A DNA stretch of 64,000 nt from the NCBI GenBank assembly GCA_037975125.1, contig CM075862.1, positions 16,445,125 to 16,509,124 of the forward strand, read 5' to 3'. A program made the translations under genes and the position numbers. The notes beneath the pieces were generated by a model. It was not told the origin of the DNA and did no database searches. It saw nothing but the letters and a program-made list of their open reading frames with translations. Below, one piece after another: positions 58,080-64,000 of this stretch (the first letter of the stretch is position 1; the number at the start of each line of letters is the position of its first letter). The DNA is from Latrodectus hesperus. Its lineage: Eukaryota > Arthropoda > Arachnida > Araneae > Theridiidae.

Positions 58080-58450
58080 CTCTCTTATTTTCGGAAAACA
58101 ATGGCGGTTGATATTCTTGTCATCGGTTTTCCACAAGAATATCTCTCAGGAGCGATGACTTCATATTCGAAAGAAGGTAAAAAAGGGATTTATTTTTCTC
58201 ACCTTAGTATTCTTACTTCCGCGTATGTGCTTATTCTTATCATCCACGCCGTGCGTATTGCCAAACGATATTCTTCCTCCTTCCCTCTCTACCCAACTCG
58301 AGCTCTTCATCCGTGAAGTGTGTGTCCCCCGTCAGTGCGTTTTCGCAATGGCCGTAGGTCACGTCTACGGCTTTTGTGTTGTCGTATGCCGTTTTTTCTC
58401 GGACCTGCATCCTTGATTCTTCGACTTCTCGTCTGTTTGTTTACATAGTT
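58080..58450. other. Unexplained GC-richer island in the bark intron
   Basis: CpG-bearing, pyrimidine-rich sequence that differs from its flanks. Two overlapping frames are open (58101-58316 and 58225-58416), but neither shows a domain. It is a candidate regulatory element or an unrecognised repeat. Confidence 0.3.
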
Positions 58451-59699
58451 AAACAGGTAGAGTAAGAATGCTTGCGGTTTGAAGCGGGTGTAATCATGCT
58501 CTCTTTACCACATTTATTTCCACCATTTTGTGGTACGATTGTTAAATACTTTAAATGACATGCAAGTTAATTTAAACTGTTTGTACTCCTTTGTGGGTTT
58601 CCAAAACGTTAAATTACACTTTTTATTTTGCAATTTGTCTCTTAATTTGAAATGCTTTTGTGTGTTCATTTTCTTTTTCTTGAAAGACACTGGTTTTCTT
58701 AAAATACATTAAACACTGATCAAAACAATCATAGTTTTCCGAAGCTTTTTTCTCGCTTAACTTTTTTAAAAGATTAAATTCTTCTGCTTTTTTTGTTAGC
58801 GGAATAAATTATCGAAGTGCTGATTCTTACCTTAAATGAAGATAAAAAAAGATGGGATTTAGCTGTCTATTTCGTTGTTATTATCATTGGTGTCATATCA
58901 ATATCATTAGCACACTTTAACCGTTTCAGTCTATTAAAGTTAATTCTTCATCCCACCCATTAGTGATAATCAATTGTCTTAAAGTTTTAAAAACTCTGGT
59001 TTTAGTAGTCACTTTTTTATATAAGTAGTTTGTTATTTTAAGTGATTCCTAAAATAAATTAAAAGGAAGTTACTTAAACTAGATTTTAAATTATTAAGTA
59101 CAAAGATTTTTGTCAAGAAATGTAAATAACGTATGTGCATTTTGATTTCAAAATATGAGGTTTTGTTCGAAATATGTATTCCATGACAAGGGACGAATAT
59201 AAAATATTTTATGCCATCTACTATATATATATATAGCAATCATCTTGATTTTTATAGAAAGATTATCTTCTGGTACGAAATTGCTGCCTTATCTAATTAT
59301 TAGGAAAATATAAGGAGAAAGCTTCATCTGGATGTTTTCGAAATTTTTTTCATACTGCCCTTCATATAAAGTTTGTGCTTGAAAAAAAATGCAAGTTAGG
59401 ACAGGGTGTTGCTGGTATAATATGCATATCTAGTGGTTAACCGCACATTTCTGAATAAAAAATCAATCTGGAATTTGCACCTTGATACCAAAATATCATT
59501 ACTAACTGTTGAACCACAGTCAATAGAAATACCTTTTATTTGATGACGTTAGTGAAGTTGACTTTTTTGCCTCACCTTGCTCTAAATTTCTAAATTAAGT
59601 TTAGGAGATTTTTCAAATTCTTTTTTCTCTCAATAATACTTCGTTTGAATATGCTACAAAAACGACTTGTTATGAAACAAGTGAATTTTATGATAAAAC
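58451..59699. other. Intronic AT-rich DNA without a recognised element
   Basis: A short (AT)n run at 59221-59235. Otherwise nothing recognised. Confidence 0.5.
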
Positions 59700-59711
59700 A
59701 TGCATATTTGC

Positions 59712-60190
59712 TTTTCTGACCGAGGGCCCTGGTGGGTGGCGAAGCATGTTTCCCGGTTAAGCAGTCATCCTAACGAGAAACTCCCGTTGTTTAGTTCCCC
59801 AAGCATGCTTGGTATTCAGTTTATCGACCAACTAATGGAATATAAGGGGGTTCGATGCTCGGGCTGTGCAAAGTCCACTCAGTCTTTCTTCCCTTCGATA
59901 AACTGAGTACCAAGCATGGGTCGATAAACTGAGTACCAAGCATGCTTGGGAATTAAACACTGGGGGTTTCGCGTTAGATTACCTAATCGGGACATATGCT
60001 ACGCACCCAGGCCCTCTCGGTCAGGAAAACAGAGACGGCCACTGTAAGCTATGCCCCACATGGGCTGTTGTGACACAGGCTTTAGTTTAAAGGAATATAA
60101 GGCTGAGTTGACCTAATCAGTCCAAGGATCGAACCTCAGACCTATGCCTTGGGAGTTCAAAGCGCTACCAATAAGCCATTGGGATTCAGA
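59712..60190 (-). repeat. SINE family C copy 4, split by a nested SINE
   Basis: The minus-oriented copy is present in two parts, 59712-59847 and about 60092-60190. The right part contains the tRNA-like head (reverse complement CCCAATGGCTTATTGGTAGCG, then GAGGTTCGATCCTTGG). The break is filled by a second, oppositely oriented copy of the same family. Confidence 0.85.
59848..60091 (+). repeat. SINE family C copy 5, nested and 5'-truncated
   Basis: It begins within the B-box region (GGGTTCGATGCTCGG), so the A box is missing, and it ends in the family tail TTTAGTTTAAA. GGAATATAAGG flanks it at 59837-59847 and 60092-60102, an 11-bp target-site duplication. Inside, a 26-base block containing ACTGAGTACCAAGCATG is directly repeated at 59895-59920 and 59921-59946. 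Confidence 0.88.
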
Positions 60191-61189
60191 CAAGTGTATT
60201 AAAATTGTTTAAAAATACTTTGTCAAAAAATAAAAGCATACCATGTTAGCTTTGGAGCTCTCATACCAAATTGTTCACTCTACAAAAATGTAAATGCCAT
60301 GTTTTGCAATTTTCTCAGTGTTCTTGACACAATAATTTTTCAATCTTGTCATTTATTTTGGATATGCTTACTTGTGGTTCATTATTTCATATGTCTTCAT
60401 TTTTCCTATCTTAACACTTCGCATGGAATCCATCTCCTTTTACGGTGTTTTTAATTTGTAATTAAAAAATCATAACACAAAACATTTGCAATTCTACCAT
60501 TTGTAGAATTGCTTAATCTAATTCCAGCTTTCAAGTGATTTATCATTACCTTATTTAATATAACATAAAAGTATCTAGTTATTGAACATTGCATGCAATG
60601 ATCAAAATATTCATGTTAAAATTTATTTCTTACAATATTTGTAAATTATTTCAATATAACGTGAATTCCTGATTTTTAACTTCAACTTAATAAACAAAAG
60701 GATTTATTAAAAATGATAATAAGAAATAGAAAATTATATGCTTATTAATATCAAAGCTTGTTTCAAAGGATTACAGGATTTAATCTCTTACGATATTTAT
60801 TTAAATTGTTATAATTACCTGTTTCTGGATAAATTGATAAGGCTTTTTCTGTAATTTTCTCCTTAAGATCTTAAGTAAGCTTTTCTTTTTATGCAAAATT
60901 TCTCTGCGTTGTATCCAGAATTAATCAAGACATCATATGACCATAAAATAAAAAAATGGTTGTATGGGGGACGAATAGAATTTAATTTTTATTGCTTGCT
61001 TATTAACTTTTGATGCTTGCTAATTGTTTTTTGATGTATTTTAACAGATATAAAGTTGCCACTTTATTTTGAATTCGTTTTCAAGCTTGTAATTAAAAAT
61101 CACACTATTAACATATCCAATGCTTGTCTACTTAAAAACGCAACTTTCGATAACTTATGTAGCATTAACTTTATCATTTTGTTGGACAG
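60191..61189. other. Last kilobase of the giant bark intron
   Basis: AT-rich and without a recognised element. It ends in a weak pyrimidine tract and the acceptor TTGTTGGACAG at 61189. Confidence 0.55.
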
Positions 61190-61374
61190 GGTTTTGAAGA
61201 TCGAAAGATTACTTTCACCCGTCTGGTTGATCGGCAGCTCTCCTGGTCGGATGCAAATCGACGAGGATTTAAGTGGCCCGATGTCCGCTTGGTGGATGGT
61301 CACTCGATTTTAGAAGGTCGGCTTCAGTTGTTCTACAAAGGGCAATGGCGGTCCGTGTGCACCAATTCTAAAAA
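61190..61374 (+). CDS. bark: bark, second recognised coding exon (beta-helix turn and SRCR start)
   Basis: The 185-base exon encodes GFEDRKITFTRLVDRQLSW, then WPDVRLVDGHSILEGRLQLFYKG and QWRSVCTNSK. The first part completes the beta-helix turn begun in the 20308 exon. The VRLVDG, EGRLQLF and WRSVC words open an SRCR domain, an extracellular disulfide-bonded fold. The exon starts in phase 0 after acceptor GACAG and ends in phase 2 at donor GTAAGA (61375). The split codon becomes Asn when joined to 61480. CpG-rich codon use contrasts with the AT-rich flanks, as expected of a conserved exon. A longer open frame starting at 61056 overlaps this segment in a different frame and is spurious. Confidence 0.88.
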
Positions 61375-61479
61375 GTAAGACGGATGTTATTTTGTATTCT
61401 TGTTTTGCGACATGACTTCCTTTGTTCTTTGCATTAAGACCATCTCATCTGACTTAATCGATGACAATTTCCTCTGCAG
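61375..61479 (+). other. bark: 105-bp intron of bark
   Basis: Donor GTAAGA, acceptor TTTCCTCTGCAG, phase 2. Joining the flanks gives an uninterrupted SRCR sequence (CTNSKN-WTEESLQVMC). Confidence 0.88.
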
Positions 61480-61670
61480 CTGGACCGAAGAGAGCTTGCA
61501 AGTCATGTGTCGTCAGTTAGGATTCACGGGTGGTCACCTCCATCACTGGTTTCCTCGGAGTAACGACTCTAGTCAACTGCTATATGAAGAGCCTCAGTGT
61601 TCTGGTAATGAGACGTCTTTGTTTGACTGCCCTAATTGGAATTCCAGACAGCTCGGCAGTGGGGTGTGTG
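61480..61670 (+). CDS. bark: bark, third recognised coding exon (SRCR core)
   Basis: The 191-base exon encodes WTEESLQVMCRQLGFTGG, then LLYEEPQCSGNETSLFDCPNWNSRQLGSGVC. The VMCRQLGF core, the CSGNE-SLFDCP motif and four Cys residues (five with the SVC of the previous exon) are diagnostic of an SRCR domain. The sixth Cys expected of this domain type should lie in the next exon. The exon starts in phase 2 and ends after the first base of a codon (phase 1) at donor GTAAGT (61671). The open frame continuing to 61837 is read-through into intron. No downstream exon was found before the end of the window, so the bulk of the protein (further beta-helix repeats, lectin-like domain, membrane segment) lies outside. 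Confidence 0.9.
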
Positions 61671-64000
61671 GTAAGTTATTTAAAGATTCTAATTACGCTG
61701 CTCAGTTGGATTTCATAGTCAATCACCACGATGCTAATTATGCTTTATTACTTTTTTTTTATAAATTCAGTTATCTTTTCAAAAAACTTCATTTTTTTGA
61801 AAGTTTTCATGTCATTTATGATTTTTCTACTTTTTGAAGGAGAAAAGAATAATTTTTCATACTCGAAATTCTAATCTTTTCTTATCGAGTTTTTTAAAAG
61901 GGAAAGTTATGTTTAAAAAGTGAGAAAGTATCAGACAGTTATTTAAATATATGAAATATATTCATATCATATTTATAAGATTAAAACCAATCATTATCGT
62001 TTTTACAGACCTTTTCAGTTGTGCATGTCTTTGACAACTACGTTTTTAATAACAATTCTTTATTTCATGCACATTTTTGTAAACCTATTAAGCTTTCATT
62101 TTAAAATTAAACCAAGCTTAAAGTTTGAAATTCAATTGAAACTATAAAAATAAGGAATATTCCTGCGAACTAATTTGAATAATTTATTGCTAATTTAGCA
62201 GCTTAAAACTAAACTAATTTTATATTTGTATCTTAAATTTATAACAAAAGTAAATTTTTCTCCCAAAAATTGTAAGGTATTTAAAATAACCAGAACTTTT
62301 TCAACAAAATGTTTCTCGTGAATCAATAATAGAAAAATTTGAATCAAAATTATTTCTTTTTTAATCTTTTTCCATTTATACATATTTATTCAGAATCATT
62401 TAATTTAAAACTATCGAGAAAGGCCATATTTGGGTCATTTTACGAAAAATCCGACTTGCATAGCAGTTAGATTTTTTGTGAATGAGTTGACTATTGAAAA
62501 TGCGTACCATTGTACAGTGCCTGTGGTCTGATTACATCTCTATGTTACCATTAAATTAAAGGAAATCACTTCACCAAAGCAATGCTTACTTTTTTTCACG
62601 GTTATTGTTGTAGTACGAAGCACCGTGACATTGGAATGGGAATTTCACGCTAATGTCATTAAACCTCGTCATTTGACCCGAAGTATGGTACAAAGCGATG
62701 GGCGGGTAATTTGGCTTTGCTGAAAAAATGGTAAATAAAGGGGTGAGTTTGTAACGATCATGATTTTTTTTTCCTTTGGAGTTAATAGTTTCTAATTCCC
62801 CTTGGGGAGTGATTCATTGGCTCTCTTTTTCTCTGGACTCGCATTTCTGTCATTCTTTCTCAAGCAAGTAGCGTGTGACAGGTTCTTCCCTGTTTTTATT
62901 GTTGTTTTTTCTTGCAGTTAAATATTGTTCAATACAATTTAAAGTCAAGATTCAATTAACAATTCTATTTTTTTTTTCACTCTTTAATGTCTACGTACAA
63001 AAGAAAAAAGATTTACATAAATAATTTTCTTTTTTAAAGTGTTTAACATAGTTTTAACTATCATACTAAAGTGGTTTATAAAGTTTAAAATGCTTTGTTT
63101 AATCTGTTTTAATTTAATAAAATTTTCTCAGTAAAATTTGTGAAATAGTAAGGGAAAATCTCACGAAAGAAACTTGGAAATCCTTCATATAAAATCTGCA
63201 CTTCTTCAGTAAAATGCAACAAAATAAAAAATGGATTCATTATACGCTTTAAAATCACTCCGTAATAATAATAATAATAATGCAAACATCAACAAAATAA
63301 ATTAAAATGTATCCATTAAAAATAAATAAATAAAAGAAATTTTTTAATGTTGACGTAAACAAGGCATTAATCTTAAGATTTATAAGAGATTGTTTACAAA
63401 TATTGCAGTTATTAATTAAAAATTAAATCATCTTTGCCGATTTAAACTAACTTTTAAAGTGGATGTTTTGCCTTGTTATTTTAATTTTACTTTTTCTTCT
63501 TTTCTATTGTCAACGTGTTAGTGGCTTGAATAAATGGAAAACGGCTACTCAAGCTCATGCTTTGGTCCTTATATAAGAAATCAATTAATTAACAAAATGA
63601 ACTTCGACACTATTCTTAAGCATTCGATAGTGAATTTCGCCGTGCTTGCTGCCGCCTGAAGAATGCGATTTAAAGGCAAGCAGCAAATTCGTCGACAAAT
63701 CGGATTTACGATGTCGTCTCGAAACGATGTCCTTCTTAATTATGTGTGTCGTAGAGGAAATGGTTTCTGACGTCATGGATATTTTAAACCAATGAAGTTT
63801 CTAATAAAGTAACGTGATCATGACCTAGGCTGGGATGAAAGAAACAATCACTTTATGATTAATAAATAACATGCTTACATTTTAAGAACGATTAATGCCG
63901 TGTTTATTGTCAATAACCAATACAAAAACAATTAATTTTGTTCAGATTAATTTGCATGCATCTCACATTCATCATCATCATCGGCATGCATTTCAGCCCT
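61671..64000 (+). other. bark: Start of the next bark intron
   Basis: AT-rich, with GC-richer patches at 62540-62890 and 63590-63780 and a short AAT trinucleotide run at 63262-63283. I found no segment encoding the sixth SRCR Cys behind an acceptor, so the intron probably exceeds 2.3 kb. The 63590-63780 patch has a palindromic TGACGTCA at 63768-63775, but the same word occurs at least twice more in the window. Confidence 0.6.

Noticed and set aside
58101..58416. Overlapping open frames as coding genes
   Set aside because: No domain, no splice signals tying them together, and the composition is better explained as a non-coding GC-richer island.
61056..61313. 85-codon open frame before and over the second bark exon
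   Set aside because: It is in a different frame from the SRCR coding sequence and starts in intron.
61671..61837. Continuation of the third bark exon as open frame
   Set aside because: It lies after a strong GTAAGT donor, becomes Phe/Tyr-rich and loses all SRCR similarity.
63768..63775. CRE palindrome TGACGTCA as a regulatory site
   Set aside because: The same word occurs at about 7867 and 47235 without promoter context, so chance is the simpler explanation.

Overview
This window looks like AT-rich, repeat-laden animal nuclear DNA, most probably from an arthropod and quite possibly a spider. The organism is inferred, not proven. The pointers are long AT-rich introns with GT-AG splice sites, Tc1 and mariner fossils, non-LTR (LINE) fragments carrying an RNase H domain, several tRNA-derived SINE families, and long (AT)n arrays. 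No bacterial-style operons, rRNA or CRISPR arrays are visible.

The only convincing host gene is the 5' part of bark beetle (bark, also called anakonda) on the + strand. Its first recognised coding exon (20308-20553) encodes a signal peptide and the start of a beta-helical ectodomain. It joins in phase 0 to a second coding exon at 61190-61374 across an apparent 40.6-kb intron. After a 105-bp intron, a third exon (61480-61670) carries most of an SRCR domain and ends at a phase-1 donor. The rest of the gene lies beyond base 64000. A promoter-like segment with a perfect splice donor lies at about 16925-17238 and may be an upstream exon of this or another gene.

Layout. 1-2300: AT-rich DNA with an (AT)n tract and a possible minus-strand exon. 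2301-3442: 5'-truncated Tc1 element. 3803-6481: minus-strand LINE remnant with RT and RNase H. 6589-7552: cluster of SINEs. 7745-8385: three tandem pieces of a mariner transposase C-terminus. 9138-9400 and 12531-12790: two copies of an unclassified repeat. 10195-11145: decayed minus-strand mariner. 11780-12470: decayed + strand RNase H LINE end. 13611-16682: SINEs and large microsatellites. 16925-20553: the putative promoter region and first bark exon. 20554-61189: the giant intron. It holds SINEs, a Tc1 fossil with an internal 177-bp duplication (36340-37146), a compact LINE derivative with a 12-bp target-site duplication (56792-57638), a nested SINE pair (59712-60190), a few unexplained GC-richer islands and much featureless AT-rich DNA. 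61190-64000: the SRCR exons and part of the next intron.

All mobile-element reading frames seen here are broken. bark is the only gene likely to make a product; by analogy with Drosophila that is a large transmembrane protein of tricellular epithelial junctions. No new multi-gene system is evident. The most interesting observations are the exceptional bark intron and the unusual rearranged transposon derivatives.
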